Positions 10,974-22,596 of a DNA stretch of 64,000 bases are shown one piece after another; the stretch's first letter is position 1; every line of letters begins with the position of its first letter. The DNA is from Anisus vortex (taxonomy: Eukaryota > Mollusca > Gastropoda > Planorbidae), in the NCBI GenBank assembly GCA_949126835.1, contig OX421499.1, forward strand, positions 8,201,026-8,265,025, written 5' to 3'. The translations under genes and the position numbers were made by a program. A model generated the notes under the pieces. The model made no database searches and was not told the DNA's origin. It saw only the letters and a list, made by a program, of their open reading frames with translations.

Positions 10974-12185
10974 TATAATCAACCATTCAAAAAGAAATTT
11001 CTTTTAAACACAAATTAAATACTCATTAAAACGAAAGAAAAATATATTGGTAATAGCTTTAAGATCTTACCCATCTGAGAAACATAAGCTATCAAGTGTA
11101 TCCATGGATACAAATGATAATATCTGTGTAGAAGAATGATTTTCGTTTTTTTTTATTTATTGATGACACAATGTCATGCTAATTATATTTAAATGCGCGG
11201 CGAAAATGGTAACAATTTTAATGCTTTAAAACGGGAATTACCGTAACGCCGATAAAAAATGAAAGTCGTCTTGACTATGACGTCATAAGAGTTGTATTGA
11301 ACGCGATCGCGCTAGATGGGGAATCCAATGACATGCTTTTTTCTTTCTTTTAACCCAATTTAAAAGCTTTTAGAAATGGTCAGTGGTTTTTCAAAAAATT
11401 GAGGGTCAAGCAGAGGTTTAAAAGAAATGAGATTGATCAAAAACGCATTTTCTCACCAGAATACAATCAATAGGACAGTTTTCGCAAAAATCGTGGGCCC
11501 GTTTTCGATAACGCTGACACAAACACACAAACAAACACACAAATATACCTCTAATTTTGTCTCGTTAAATAATATTAGAGATAGATTAGAGATAGATATA
11601 TATTCACAAATGTTTTAAAGACATTTATTAGTTTGTGATATCCAGAATTCATTATAGTAATATCCATTGATCATTGGTAACTCACATTACATCTACATAA
11701 TAATATATATTAAAACAATACATTTAAAAAAATACAAAATTATTAGGCTAAAGCTTTTTTCGAAAACATTATTTTAATGTGATTATCACCCCTAGACATG
11801 TGCACATTATGTTACTTCACAGTGTTATTGGTCAGTTAATGAGCTTGGAACGGCCTACAGATCTATATTAAGCCTTAACTTAAAAAACTTTGCTAATAAA
11901 CACTACTTGTAAAAAGTTGGGGGCAATGATACTATACTGGACGGTGGACGTTACACATGCTTTCTTCTGGGTTTTGTCTCTATACACAAGGGTGAAAACG
12001 AACTCGTTTTAATTTGTTGTTGTCTTTAATTGTATGAATTTGCTATTATGGACAAAGCAGCACACAAAAAATTAAAACAAATTACGGTAATTAGCTATGC
12101 TTGTAATAAGTCCTAATTATCATATTATTGAAATAGTTTTAACCTTGATTATTTAAGAATATAGGCCTATATATATATATATTAA
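10974..12185. other. No gene recognised
   Basis: AT-rich noncoding DNA. A run of ACAAACACAC repeats lies near 11,520. No domain-bearing frame was seen. Confidence 0.4.
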
Positions 12186-12300
12186 GATGCAAGACTAGAC
12201 TCGGACCACGGATTAGCGTAGGACGAAAAAATATTCTAGAAGTTTTGTCTGTAATATATAAGAAGATATACAGAGAGATATACAGAGAGAGAGAGAGCGT
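12186..12300 (+). repeat. LINE family B 3' end with ATAAGA/ATACAGAG tail
   Basis: Begins GCAAGACTAGACTCGGACCA and continues with GTCTGTAATATATAAGAAGA. The same 3' end follows LINE coding remnants at 31,150-31,240 and is present at 34,210-34,290 and, inverted, at 35,366-35,460 and 47,740-47,815. The tail passes into a GAGA microsatellite. Confidence 0.7.
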
Positions 12301-12534
12301 AAAGTTTGAGAATTTCGAAATGATTTCCGAGTAAGAATTGTGCATGGTTTCCCCAGTGCTCAACTCAAAATACCAAGGCACTGCATTATTGAACTCTGAT
12401 ATTTACCGAACAGCTTTGTCTCAGAATAGAGACTCAAAGACAAATATACCTTACACTACGAGTGGCCGCCACGGGCGATTCACATACATGTAACACAAGA
12501 CATTATGGGGCTAAGTTGTTATTTTTTTTTTTTT

Positions 12535-12835
12535 GGCTGTTTCTTCTGTATGCGTGTCTATGTGATTGTTGTGCATACTGAGCTATATATACTTTGGCTG
12601 TTTCTTCTGTATGCGTGTCTATGTGATTGTTGTGCATACTGAGCTATATATACTTTGGCCGTTTCTTCTGTATGTGTGTCTATGTGATTGTTGTGCATAC
12701 TGAGCTATATATACTTTGGCTGTTTCTTCTGTATGTGTGTCTATGTGATTGTTGTGCACACTGAGCTATATATACTTTGGCTGTTTCTTCTGTATGCGTG
12801 TCTATGTGATTGTTATACACACTGAGCTATAGCCT
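12535..12835 (+). repeat. 61-bp tandem repeat, five units
   Basis: Units begin at 12,535, 12,596, 12,657, 12,718 and 12,779 with GGCTGTTTCTTCTGTATG, and contain GTCTATGTGATTGTTGTGCA and ACTGAGCTATATATACTTT. They differ at only a few positions (mostly CG to TG or CA), so the array is fairly recent. Confidence 0.9.
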
Positions 12836-12856
12836 ATATTCACTTAAATTGTCGAA

Positions 12857-13226
12857 GAAAATGCGGACTTTTATATATAGATAAGTGAACTTCAGTAAGA
12901 TGCCCGAATTGACCCGTAAATTCAAAAAATTAAATATTATATACTTTATTATCTTGTTTCAAATACTTTAAATTTTAATAAATAGTATAGAAATTATTAT
13001 GTCACTGAGCTATTAAAATTTAATACATATTTAATCATTTCAGTAAAAGCGATACAAGAGTAAGCTTAGATTCATAAAATGTATGTTCAGTGTAAAAAAA
13101 GAGTTCATTTTCATCAAATTTCATAGACGCATTTCCGGAAAGTGTTTAAATGTTATATATTTCCGCGTCAAATCGGCCATTTTTCTAGAGTTCACTTATC
13201 TATATATAAGAGTCTTCATTTTCTCC
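12857..13226. mobile_element. MITE-like inverted repeat (about 37-bp ends, 370 bp)
   Basis: The left arm at 12,857-12,893 (GACTTTTATATATAGATAAG, then TGAACTTC) is the near-perfect inverse of the right arm at 13,189-13,226 (AGTTCACTTATCTATATATA, then AGAGTCTTCATTTTC). There are about three mismatches and one indel. No transposase is inside. The superfamily is unknown. Confidence 0.65.
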
Positions 13227-13510
13227 ACATTTTAATGCTTTATTTTAAATGATTGAGCACTCCATGTATATATAGTTCAGTGGTTGTGCATGCACTTTTA
13301 ATGAAATAATTATCTGGTTCTATCGGGATGTGCTCAGTGCTTAGAAGTTAAAGGTCTTTATTCTGTTTGAAGAAATATCCTTAAGTAATACGGCCTTTAC
13401 ATACAAGGGGGCGATGGTTTTGTAAAGAAAGTTAAGTAATTTGAGTAACCCTTGTTGACAATTTTGACCCTTAGAGGTACTGGGACAAGAGTTAACATAT
13501 TTATACAAGT
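13086..13510 (+). repeat. Direct duplicate X (left copy)
   Basis: This ~425-bp block recurs at 16,648-17,042 with a 32-bp deletion (CGGCCATTTTTCTAGAGTTC region) in the right copy. The two copies bracket element E copy 1 exactly: the left copy ends one base before E begins, and the right copy starts where E ends. Confidence 0.85.
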
Positions 13511-14922
13511 GTCCTATACTATAATACGAGTTAAAATTGTATGTATATATATATATATGTGTATATATGTCTGGAAATTTTCTTCAAAAGCGCTCTAACG
13601 ATTATCTTCATGTTTTAATGCACTACTTGTTTCACCTAAAAAAAAATCTACAGATTTTCGGCCCCACAAATAAAAATCGGAAATGGACGTTAAACAAAAA
13701 TACACATTAGATTTATCGTAGATATTGATTTTGGCCGTGAAAACATGCCCTTGCTCGACCCACATGTAGTGCGGCTTTCAAGAGCGGTGTTTTGTTGCGT
13801 CGCAGTTATGACGTTTCGGGAATACCCGTAGGCTTACTACAGCAGAAAGAAGTTTAATTTCTTGTTTAAACTACTGTTGCGCACCGATGATAGAAATAAT
13901 TTAAAGCAAGACCAAGTGTAATTTATGTAATGCAGGGGTGTCCAAACTACAGCCAGTGGGTAACGCGCGGGCGGACAAATGATAGTATGCGGCCCTCGCG
14001 GCTTATTTAGATTTGAACGTCTACCAATATATTTTAGATTAAACTTCAATATATTTTAGATTAAATTTAAAAAAAAAGAAAACAAATACATATTTACGAA
14101 TTATCTAATAGTGAGATAATAGTTTGCCGTTTAAATAATAACAGAATTAGAAGAACTTTCACCAAACTAAAGGTCTATTTGTAACTTTCTTTTATCTGAC
14201 ATTTTTTGAAAAAAAAACACCTCTAAAACTTTTTTTGTGTTTAAACAATGAATAGCTGTATATAGTGTACACTGTAGCAGATTACACTGCACTGTATATA
14301 GTGTTCACTGTAGCAGTATACACTACGCTGTATATAGCATACAACGTAGCAGTATACTCTACACTGTAAATAATAAACACTGTTTTAGTATTCACTTTTT
14401 TAAAAATTCAATTAATGTTTCATTAAAAATGTGTATGATTTGCTTATAAAGACCTACCAAAGTAAGATATATTAGAATATGTTAACATTGTCAATTCGAA
14501 ATCTGGTAAACTAGAAAAGATGTAAATTCAGTATATTCGTATTTTCCTTATAACAATAGTCAGAAGTGTAATATACTGTTAGTTTTATTGAGGGGCGGGG
14601 GGGGGGGGGGAGAAATTAAACACATTATCTAACGAAGCCTACATATATTATGATCTTTTCATTTGCAGTCTTTTCAATGAATAACATAATTTTACCTTTA
14701 ATTATTTAGTATTTAAGTTTAATGCTCAAAATTAAAAAAAAAAAAATGTTTATCATACCATTGTTTTAATTAATCAATATTATATTTTACCGCGATAGTT
14801 TATTATAAATAGTAACACAAATGGAGGATATTAAATAATGTTAACACCAAACTATATTTTTTTACTTTTTTCGTAAAACAATGTTTGGAATAATACATTG
14901 AAAACATTAAAAATCTCTATAT

Positions 14923-15165
14923 ATAAAAAGATCGTGTTTGTGTCCCCACGGATCCCTATTGTGTCACTGACTTTTTTAGGCCTAGTCCTATATACTGTCT
15001 AATAGCTTTTCACATCTGACATGTGCCTTCTCTAGCTAAGTTGTTAACGTAGAGGACTGCTGTGCGTGCGAGCGGGTTCGATTCTCAAATTAGACTATGC
15101 CTATTTTTTTTACCCGATTTACATTTATTCGTAGACCTTTTTAATTCCTATCAAACATATTTGCC
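14923..15165 (+). repeat. Nested TA-rich segment with tRNA-like promoter boxes
   Basis: Begins CTCTATATATAAAAAGATCG, then GTGTTTGTGTCC. It carries a box A-like CTAGCTAAGTTGTTAACG and a box B-like GGTTCGATTCTC about 40 nt later. This resembles a tRNA-derived unit with possible pol III promoter. A close copy is at 56,612-56,880, the inverse of its left part is at 1-124, and looser relatives are at 27,588 and 19,690. It is absent from element E copy 3. It is not a folded functional tRNA that I can defend. Confidence 0.55.
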
Positions 15166-15261
15166 GGCCGTAACTCATTGTTAGCTTGAATGGGTTGAGG
15201 GAGGGATTTGAAAAAATTGACATAATTTTATAGGAAAGTTTGACAGTTGTTTAAGTTAAAT

Positions 15262-15593
15262 AATTAATTAATTAATTGGTCATTTATATAGCGCCTCACT
15301 CCATACTAATAAAAGCATGCTCGGCGCGTTCACAAAATCGAAACGACAATAACGCTCTAAAATAGTTTTAAACAAGGTTTCGGCCGATGGACGCACGAAA
15401 CGACAATAACATTTTAAAATAGTTTCAAACAAGTTTTTTGCTGATGGATGTGTATTTGATCAATTTAGTTGAAAAGAAAAGTCTTCAAATTCTTCTTGAA
15501 TGCCTTTTTTGACACAGAGTTTTTCAGTGTCTCAGGTAAGCCGTTCCACAGTGAAGGCGCCACAGATTCAAACGAGCGTACACCAATAGGGGA
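15262..15593 (-). pseudogene. LINE 3' fragment 'a' nested in element E copy 1
   Basis: On the minus strand the last ~60 codons of a CR1/L2-like LINE ORF2 are open (SFESVAPSLWNGLPETLKNS, then FKKNLKTFLFN). The pattern of Phe/Val-Ala-Pro, Leu-Trp-Asn, Leu-Pro is the usual LINE C-terminus. The 3' end is AGCGCCTCACTCCATACT, then an AATT repeat tail. Its 5' truncation point is at the AGGGGAAGG block, which is where element E copy 3 runs uninterrupted (60,050), giving an empty site. Confidence 0.78.
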
Positions 15594-15675
15594 AGGGGTA
15601 GAAGAACTAAAAATTGTAACGTAGGCTAATTCACGATATTTTAAATTTAAACTTTTCATTTTCAGTCTTTTAAAT

Positions 15676-16275
15676 AATAATAATAATAATATTTGTAAAG
15701 CGCTGCCAACAAACATAATGTAAGCTCAGAGCGCGTTTAACATACAACTAAGAATACGGATATTACACTAGGCCAGGTGACAGAGCTAAATTGATGATAA
15801 AAAACAAGACAAAACAAATAAATGTAGCATTAACCGACCCAACCCATAAATAAGACAGTAAGTTTCTAAAGCATGTTAAATGTTATCGAAGGTAAATATT
15901 GAAATAATGAGTTTTTAAGTTCTTTTTGAAAGTAACAGTAGAGCTTGTTCGCCTCAGTTGAATGGGAAGTTGATTCCACACTTTCGGACCGGATACTGAG
16001 AAGGCTCTAAGGCCAACGGTCGTCAGAGAGAAACGGGGCTCTTCCAGAAGCGATGAGTTTGTAGAACAAAGTGTTCTTTGCGGGACATAAGGTCTGATTA
16101 GTGCCTTGAGATAGGACGGAAACTGGTATTTAAAAATGCACTGATGGCAAAGTAGCGCCACTTTATACTCAATTCTGGAGCGAGCTTAGAAGGGCAGTTC
16201 CCGAGTCTCTTTTAGACTTGCACATAAACAAACGCGCAGTACTTTTATGTATTCGTTGTAGCCTGGCGATTTAAT
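15676..16275 (-). pseudogene. LINE 3' fragment 'b' nested in element E copy 1
   Basis: The minus strand encodes a LINE ORF2 C-terminus (IEYKVALLCHQCIF, PYVPQRTLCSTN, RAFSVSGPKVWNQLP, KKNLKTHYFN), in the style of CR1/L2/Rex1 LINEs. It is followed by a 3' end containing TTGTAAAGCGCTGCCAAC and an ATT tail at the lower coordinate. It is truncated at the 5' end near 16,275. Element E copy 3 lacks it at the equivalent position near 60,135. Confidence 0.8.
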
Positions 16276-16647
16276 GACATAAATGACATATATTTCTGTT
16301 GGATTTAAAACTGACAACTCTAGCCTTCATGTTTTTTTTGGTTTAAAATGAGATTAAGCTGTTGTTGTTGTTGTTTTTTTTTTTTTTTGTTTGTTTTTTT
16401 TTTTGGGGGGGGGGGGGTTATCGGTCAAAATCTAGATATTAGACTGCACAAATAAAAATCTGCTTCGACTGTTAGAATTTAAAGCCCATGTTATTCATAG
16501 TAGAAAAAAGAAAAAAAAAATAATACAATTTATTGGTCTGGTAAAGAAGTATTTTTAAAATGTATGCACTGTTGTTTTACATACACATGATGTTAAGGTA
16601 CAAGCGCCTGCTCTTTATTACCGATCGAATGATCGGTCACCTGGTAC

Positions 16648-17042
16648 TTCAGTGTAAAAAAAGAGTTCATTTTCATCAAATTTCATAGACGCATTTCCGG
16701 AAAGTGTTTAAATGTTATATATTTCCGCGTCAAATATATAAGAGTCTTCATTTTCTCCACATTTTAATGCTTTATTTTAAATGATTGAGCACTCCATGTA
16801 TATATAGTTCAGTGGTTGTGCATGCACTTTTAATGAAATAATTATCTGGTTCTATCGGGATGTGCTCAGTGCTTAGAAGTTAAAGGTCTTTATTCTGTTT
16901 GAAGAAATATCCTTAAGTAATACGGCCTTTACATACAAGGGGGCGATGGTTTTGTAAAGAAAGTTAAGTAATTTGAGTAACCCTTGTTGACAATTTTGAC
17001 CCTTAGAGGTACTGGGACAAGAGTTAACATATTTATACAAGT
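16648..17042 (+). repeat. Direct duplicate X' (right copy)
   Basis: Right-hand copy of 13,086-13,510, beginning at the end of element E copy 1 and lacking 32 bp that contain part of the right arm of the 12,857-13,226 inverted repeat. It runs straight into a SINE fragment. Confidence 0.85.
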
Positions 17043-17240
17043 TGCCAGCACAATGCCCAAGCGTCTGCCCTTTCCGCAAGTGATGTCAGTTAGGCCTATC
17101 TACCAGGGCTGGGTAGGTGATGAAGCCTTACCCGCTTCTCCCTCCAACCAGGAATTAACATTTAGGGTTATTTTACCAGGATGCGAACACGAGAGGTTAA
17201 CTATGGCACTCCTTAGCTCTGGCACTAAACCAAACAAAAC
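17042..17240 (-). repeat. Diverged SINE fragment
   Basis: Holds the GCCAGCACAATGCCCAAGCG block, CAGGGCTGGGTAGG and CCAGGATGCGAACACGAG block, corresponding to the middle and tRNA-like head of the SINE family in inverse orientation. Heavily diverged. Confidence 0.5.
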
Positions 17241-18370
17241 TATGCCTTAATATTTAGGAGCGAGATTCGCTAACAGTCTTGTCGGCCTCCATCGGATCGA
17301 TGCCCTTGAATTACAGCCCGCAAGGGAGCTAAGGTTTTTTTTTTTTTTTATCAACGGCAGCGTATAGCTTCCCCTATTTATTGACCTCCTTCTCCAGAGA
17401 AGTGATCTAAAATAGGTTGGTCTAACCTTTACCTGCCCATGGGATGGTTGGGGGTGGAGATGTGAGGGGGGGGGGGCGGAGGTGCGGAAAAGGGTTCGGA
17501 TAGTGGAAGTAAACACGCCATAAGGATTGACTTAGTTTGTCGGTCCTGTCTTTCTATATATCTGTTTGAATTTATGTTCTGATTTATTCTAATCTGTATG
17601 TATCGTATCGAATCTCTCTTCTTCTTGTTAAGTTCCACTTTATTCTTATCTACTTCATTTTATAACTCTTTATTTTGTCTGTATCCTTATCCAACAAATT
17701 AATTTATTTTATATCTCGCTCACTCTCTATTTATCTCTCTCCTCGCATTCTTCGTTTTAGCCTATGTTATGTTTATTTCTCTATCTTTTCTATGTATCCA
17801 TTTAATCGAATTCTTTCTTTACCTCTTTCTTCCTCTTTATATAAGTGTGTGCGGGGAAAAAAGATTAGGCTACAAAAGAGAAAATAATAAAAATCTAACT
17901 AAAGGAAAGAATATAAAGAAAGAAAATAAAAGGACATTGGAAAAGAATTACAGAGTGAAAGAAAGAAAAAATGAAGAATAAATGTTTTTTAAAAGACAGA
18001 TATTGTAATCATTGTACATTCCGGAAAAAAATGCTTTCAATTTAATTTGCTAAATGTATTTGAATGCACCCTGTAAATAGTTTTTCTTTTTGTTTAAAAT
18101 TCAAAGGTCAAATTTCTTTTTTTTTTTTAAATTTAAGCTAACAACCGGCTAAGTGTTTATTCGTGTAAGTGGAAATGTTGGTTATAATGGAAACTTTGTA
18201 TAATAGATTTGTGTGTATGTTTTGTTTACTTTGTTAATTGTTTATTAATTTTAATTTTAAAATTAAAACGAAAAAAAAAGTATTTTCAAATCAAAGAATT
18301 AACATCTACTAACAAATACTTTTTATTTAGTTAAGGGAATGGGGTCATGAAATGAAAATTAGTCTGCTAG
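17241..18370. other. No gene recognised
   Basis: Contains T and G runs (17,336 and 17,466) and a pyrimidine-rich stretch. Short open frames here are Ser/Leu/Tyr-rich products of low-complexity DNA. Confidence 0.4.
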
Positions 18371-18374
18371 CTTA

Positions 18375-18575
18375 GGAGTAGGCAACCTACGTAACGAGTG
18401 CGAGATGGCACGCAGAGCGATTCTTAATGGCACGTTGGAGAATTCCAAACAGGCAATAAATAATTTTTTCCCCCAAGAAATGAGTGCTAGAGCAGGATGA
18501 CCTTTTAGGCTGTTGGCACGCTGAATGAATTAGAAATCCAATCAATCAAACGTTTGCGATCCCTGTTCTAGCCAT
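18375..18575. mobile_element. hAT MITE, degraded
   Basis: The left end GAGTAGGCAACC and the right end GCGATCCCTGTTCTAG are a degraded GGGTCGGCAACC-type inverted pair. Internal blocks GGCACGCAGAGCGATT and CTGAATGAATTAGAAAT are shared with other copies. Flanks both contain CTAGC but no clean 8-bp duplication. Confidence 0.65.
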
Positions 18576-18774
18576 TGTGCATCTTGGCACGAACTTTACC
18601 ACAAGAAATATACCTAAATATCTATCTGGCTAGCTGTCTATCTGTCATTCCCTCGAACTATCCACAAGTAGGCCTATATTTCTACTGTATAGGCCTACAC
18701 ACCAATACTTTCTATTCATCAATTTTCTTATCTTTCTATCCCTTTGCATAAATATCTTTATTTTCTTTTATTTC

Positions 18775-18858
18775 GTTCTCTTTCTCTCCCTTTCTCTCTC
18801 TCTCCCTTCGTTTCCCCCTCCCTCTCTTTCTCTTTCTCTTTCCCCTCACTCTCTCTTC

Positions 18859-18890
<32 letters not shown>

Positions 18891-19035
18891 TCCGCTCTCT
18901 TTCTTTCTCTCATCCTTTCTCTCTCTTTTCCTCCTGTCTCTCTTCCTCTCTCTCTTCCTCTCTCTCTCTTCTTCTCTCTTTCTCTCTCTCTCTCTCTTCT
19001 TCTCTCTTTCTGTCTCTCTATACATCTCTCTCTCT
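18775..19035 (+). repeat. CT-rich microsatellite
   Basis: About 260 bp of CT/CCT/CTTT simple repeat. It makes artificial Ser-Leu and Arg-Glu open frames on both strands, which are not genes. Confidence 0.95.
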
Positions 19036-19689
19036 ATATATATGTGTATATTCAGACACATGAAATGACTCACGATTTATAACAACAACAAATACCAAGA
19101 CTCATAACATTAGATATAAAAAGAAAACAAAACCGCTACCTCGGTTACGCAAGTTTATTGTTTAAACCAAACCCCGAAAATCTTCAGAAAACGTACATGA
19201 AGTCAAACACACACACACAGACCTTCAGACAGCAGCAGAAGACGATTTAAGGCTTACGTTATACCGTGAGCACTTCGCCACCACAGCATAAAGCATATGG
19301 TTAGCGAAGAACACACTCACCCCACCCCCTTTTTCTCAGTAAGTCTGAGCAGTTATGGCGTTGAACTGCAGTACGCCTGAACAGAGGCCGTATGTTTACC
19401 TTCATGACTTAGTTACGTAATCAAAAAGTTTTTTTTTTTATCGCCACAAGCCATGCCCAAGTTTGATGGGCACGCACTAACATCTCCACCCCCCACACCC
19501 CAACCTCATGGACGCCTTAGTATTAGTGCGCAGGGAGGGCGGACATACAGATTAGGCCTACATAAATATTTACAGAGATGTGGTTTAAAAATGTGTAAGT
19601 TCAAGCAACTATTCTCTAGATCTGAATAGATGAACGGTCTGTCTGTCCTTTGAATCGTCGAAAAAAAAACATTGTTTTTTTAGATCCGC
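19036..19689. other. No gene recognised
   Basis: Contains a short CA repeat near 19,207 and C-rich patches near 19,320 and 19,490. No domain or repeat boundary was recognised. Confidence 0.35.
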
Positions 19690-19935
19690 TTTAGCTTACA
19701 AGCTGAATTCCCCGGCGTTGCACGGGGCAAATAAAACATGCCTCTAGCCTATAAGATACAGATACAAAAAATTATAAACTACAATGAACATACAGCTATA
19801 GATATAGTAATATAATTTTTTTTTTTTACTGAAGACATTTAGGAAAGTAATTAAAAATAAATAAATAAGGTATAACTAACTGGAGAATCGAACCCGGATC
19901 GACCTCATGGCAGTCCAATATCCACACAGCTAGCG
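19690..19935 (-). repeat. tRNA-like repeat segment
   Basis: On the minus strand it has CGCTAGCTGTGTGG followed about 35 nt later by GGGTTCGATTCTCCAGTTAG, like the box A/box B arrangement at 15,035-15,090. The other end has a CCCCGGCGTTGCACGGGG palindrome at 19,709. Possibly the same superfamily as 14,923-15,165. Confidence 0.45.
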
Positions 19936-20019
19936 ACGACACATGTGCTAAGTCAAATTGCAAAGGTGAAATATGAGGAAATAAGATCACGTGTCTTTAA
20001 ATACAACATTTTGATTGTT

Positions 20020-20020
20020 T

Positions 20021-20102
<82 letters not shown>

Positions 20103-20117
20103 GTATATATATATATA

Positions 20118-20169
<52 letters not shown>

Positions 20170-20195
20170 GATATATATATATATTTATATATAAA
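20020..20195. repeat. (CA)n/(TA)n microsatellite
   Basis: About 15 CA units pass into about 65 TA units with rare interruptions. Long TA tracts are cruciform-prone and often misassembled. Confidence 0.95.
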
Positions 20196-21529
20196 TATAC
20201 CTTCGTTTACGTATAAAAGCTAGAGAATGCAACAAACTATTTGAGATTTTATATAAGAGTAACGTTTAGGAAACTGATTAGGATTACTAGAAAATACTAA
20301 TTGATTTTACTAACGTATAATAGCTTTATATATTCTCATCAACAGTTATACAGTTGTTGTATTTTTTCCCTTTTTTTTCTATTGATTTTATTACACGAAG
20401 TCTTCTCTTGAAAAAAAATAATGAACTAAATATTTTGGAACAGTGTTATGTTACGTTGAAAAGTCTGAAGTTCAAAGACATACAATACTTTTGTGTACCT
20501 TGCGTCAAATTGATGTTTAAATAGTTTAAATAGATTAGGCCTGGTGAGAGATGCCAGAGCTTGGGCTTTTGCAGGCCGTTCTACAGGGTGCAGTGCAAAA
20601 TGAAAGAAGAAGCAGTCAGAAGAAAACGTGGGAGGGCAATTTAAAAGAGCCGACCGGCCAATCTTTCGATGCCCCCTCCCCCTTAAAGGGCGATGCAAGG
20701 CCGTGACAAACAGCGAGGGATAATGAAGTAGTCAACACTGGTGTACCAAAGAAACACTCTCGGGTTAATACATAAGTGACGGCGAGTACAGCACGCGCGT
20801 CTCTATTAGCATAGGGTTGCCATTTGTCCCGATATGTTTGGACCGTCACCGTTATGGACCTTCTTGTCCCGACATCCAGACAAGCCCCAATGTTGTCCCG
20901 ATTTTGCAAAATAATGTTATTAGTTTGGCTCAAGCAGGGCCCACGAGAGAAAAAAAAGATGCCGGTACGAGATCTTTTTTGCCCCCCCCCCCCCACCCCC
21001 CGCGCCCCACTTTTTTTTCTAACACCAGTCATATCGAGATGATTTATTTATATTACATGCGTTTGAAAAATCAGGAAACTTTTTAAAAGGTCTGTGGACC
21101 ATTTTGGGAAAGTATCATAAGTGTTACCATTCACCATTAGAGTGTAATAATTTCAACCACATCCTTACAGGCTTACAGGTCTATTACAAAAAATACTTTA
21201 ATCAAATACATAGTTCTAAGTCAAAATTATTGTAAATTGTTCCTCCGCTTCACTATTGATCTTGCAAAATATATTTTAAAGTTGACACATAATTTTTATT
21301 TTCAAACTACAAAATACATTTTGTTAAATTTGTCTAAAATTATGATACCTTCAATCTCACCTCTTGGTAAACGCACAGGAAATCATTAAAGTGTAAAAGG
21401 ATTGACTAACTAGTTTTGACTGCCATACTAGTATGCAGCGATATAAGCTTAGAGTATTTAGGCCTAGGCTACTAAGCTAACTGGGAGAACTGTAAGCCTG
21501 TAAGGCTCATAGGTCTATATTTGTAAATG
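20196..21529. other. No gene recognised; low-copy repeat scraps
   Basis: Three TGTCCCGA blocks (20,826, 20,872, 20,896) follow GGGTTGCCATTTGTCCCG and suggest a DNA-transposon end, but no matching inverse end was found. A C-tract lies at 20,983. The 138-codon minus-strand frame at 20,616-21,032 shows no domain. Confidence 0.35.
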
Positions 21530-22590
21530 TATCTGGAGAAAACTCCAGAGCTTATCGTTACTGATCATGTACGGCCAGCGTATATGCAAAATTCTCCAGA
21601 GACATGAGTTTATGAAAGTCTGGATCTTCTTGGTGTTGGTAGCTGTGGTCCTCCACGTTTCAGCACCATAGAGTAAGACAGACTTCACATTTGAGTTGAA
21701 GATCTTGATCTTTGTTTTCAGGGATATTTCTCTTGAGCTCCAGATATTCTTAAGTTAGAGGAATGCTGTCCTGCCCTCTCCAATTCTTGCCCTTACATCG
21801 GCGTCAGTTCCATCCTTCTTATTGATGATGCTGCCTAGATAGGTGAATTCTTCAATTTCTTCTAGCGCTTCACCATTGAGAGTGATAGGCGATGTGTTTT
21901 CTGCGTTGACCTTAAGGAACTTGGTCTTCCCTTTGTGGACGTTGAGGCCAAGGCGAGAAGAGTTTTCTGTCACGATGTTGGTCTTTTCCTGCATCTGTTG
22001 CTGAGTATGTGCGAGTAATGCCAGGTCATCCGCAAAATCTAGATAGTCTCGTTGTGACCATAGCGTCCACTGGATGCCATTACCCTTATCTGATGTGGAT
22101 GTCCTCATGACCCAGTCTAACGCTAGCAGAAACAGAAATGGCGACAGTAAACAACCTTGTCTCACTCCTGTTCCTACTTGGAATGCCTCTGTTGGGTGGC
22201 CTCTATAGATCACTCTGCATTTCAATCCTTCATAAGAATTCTTAATTATAGAGGTAATTTTTGTAAGGACCCCATAGTGTCTTAGCAGCCACCAAAGTGA
22301 TTCCCTGTCTACGCTGTCAAAAGCCTTTTCATAGTCAATAAAGTTGACATATAGGGGGGAATTCCACTCGAGCGACTGCTCCAGGATGATGCGTAGTGTA
22401 GCTATTTAGTCAGTGCAGGATCTATCCTTGCGAAAACCAGCTTGTTGATCTCGCAGCTTGGTATCAACAGCATCCTGCATTCTGCCAAGCAGAATCCTGT
22501 TGAACACCTTTCCTGGGATTGATAGTAGGGTAATTCCTCTGTAGTTGGAGCAGGAGCTCGTGTAGTGATCGAAAACATGGTTACATGAAC
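21530..22590 (-). pseudogene. LINE reverse transcriptase remnant
   Basis: From right to left on the minus strand it reads NYRGITLLSIPGKVFNRILL, the QQAGFRKDRSC block, an FIDYEKAFDSVDRESLW block, GTGVRQGCLLSPFLFLLALD and FADDLALLAHT. These are the ordered RT motifs of a non-LTR element, with FADD as catalytic core. It continues with a LNGEALEEIEEFTYLGSII block and a thumb-like SVLLYGAETW block. Stops interrupt it at 22,406-22,408 (TAA) and near 21,755, but otherwise the frame is conserved. The N-terminal endonuclease is missing. It resembles the RTE/I-like LINEs common in flatworm and mollusc genomes. Confidence 0.88.
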
Positions 22591-22596
22591 TTCGCA

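Larger units (their letters stand above)
13512..16648 (+). mobile_element. Element E copy 1, Helitron-like, with nested LINE 3' ends
   Basis: Starts TCCTATACTATAATACGAG and ends after a 7-bp-stem hairpin (ACCGATC gaat GATCGGT, 16,620-16,637) and CACCTGGTACT. Shared with 55,141-58,357 and 58,358-60,513 in the same orientation. No target duplication or terminal inverted repeats, a TC start and a 3' hairpin suggest a non-autonomous Helitron or Helentron derivative. Interior landmarks are a GTCTGGAAATTTTC block, a hAT-like CAGGGGTGTCCAAACT block at 13,934, a CACTGTAGCAGTATACACTA minisatellite at 14,255-14,390, a G-tract at 14,593, a tRNA-like segment (14,923-15,165) and two LINE 3' fragments. No protein-coding capacity of its own is visible. 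Confidence 0.72.

Noticed and set aside
18744..19082. 112-codon Ser/Leu-rich frame and its minus-strand Arg/Glu-rich counterpart
   Set aside because: Both are products of a CT microsatellite.
20616..21032. 138-codon minus-strand frame
   Set aside because: Spans C-tract and repeat-like TGTCCCGA blocks, no recognisable domain, no coding-like composition.
21755..22225. Intact LINE gene on the minus strand
   Set aside because: The frame is bounded by stops inside conserved RT/thumb sequence, so it is a remnant.
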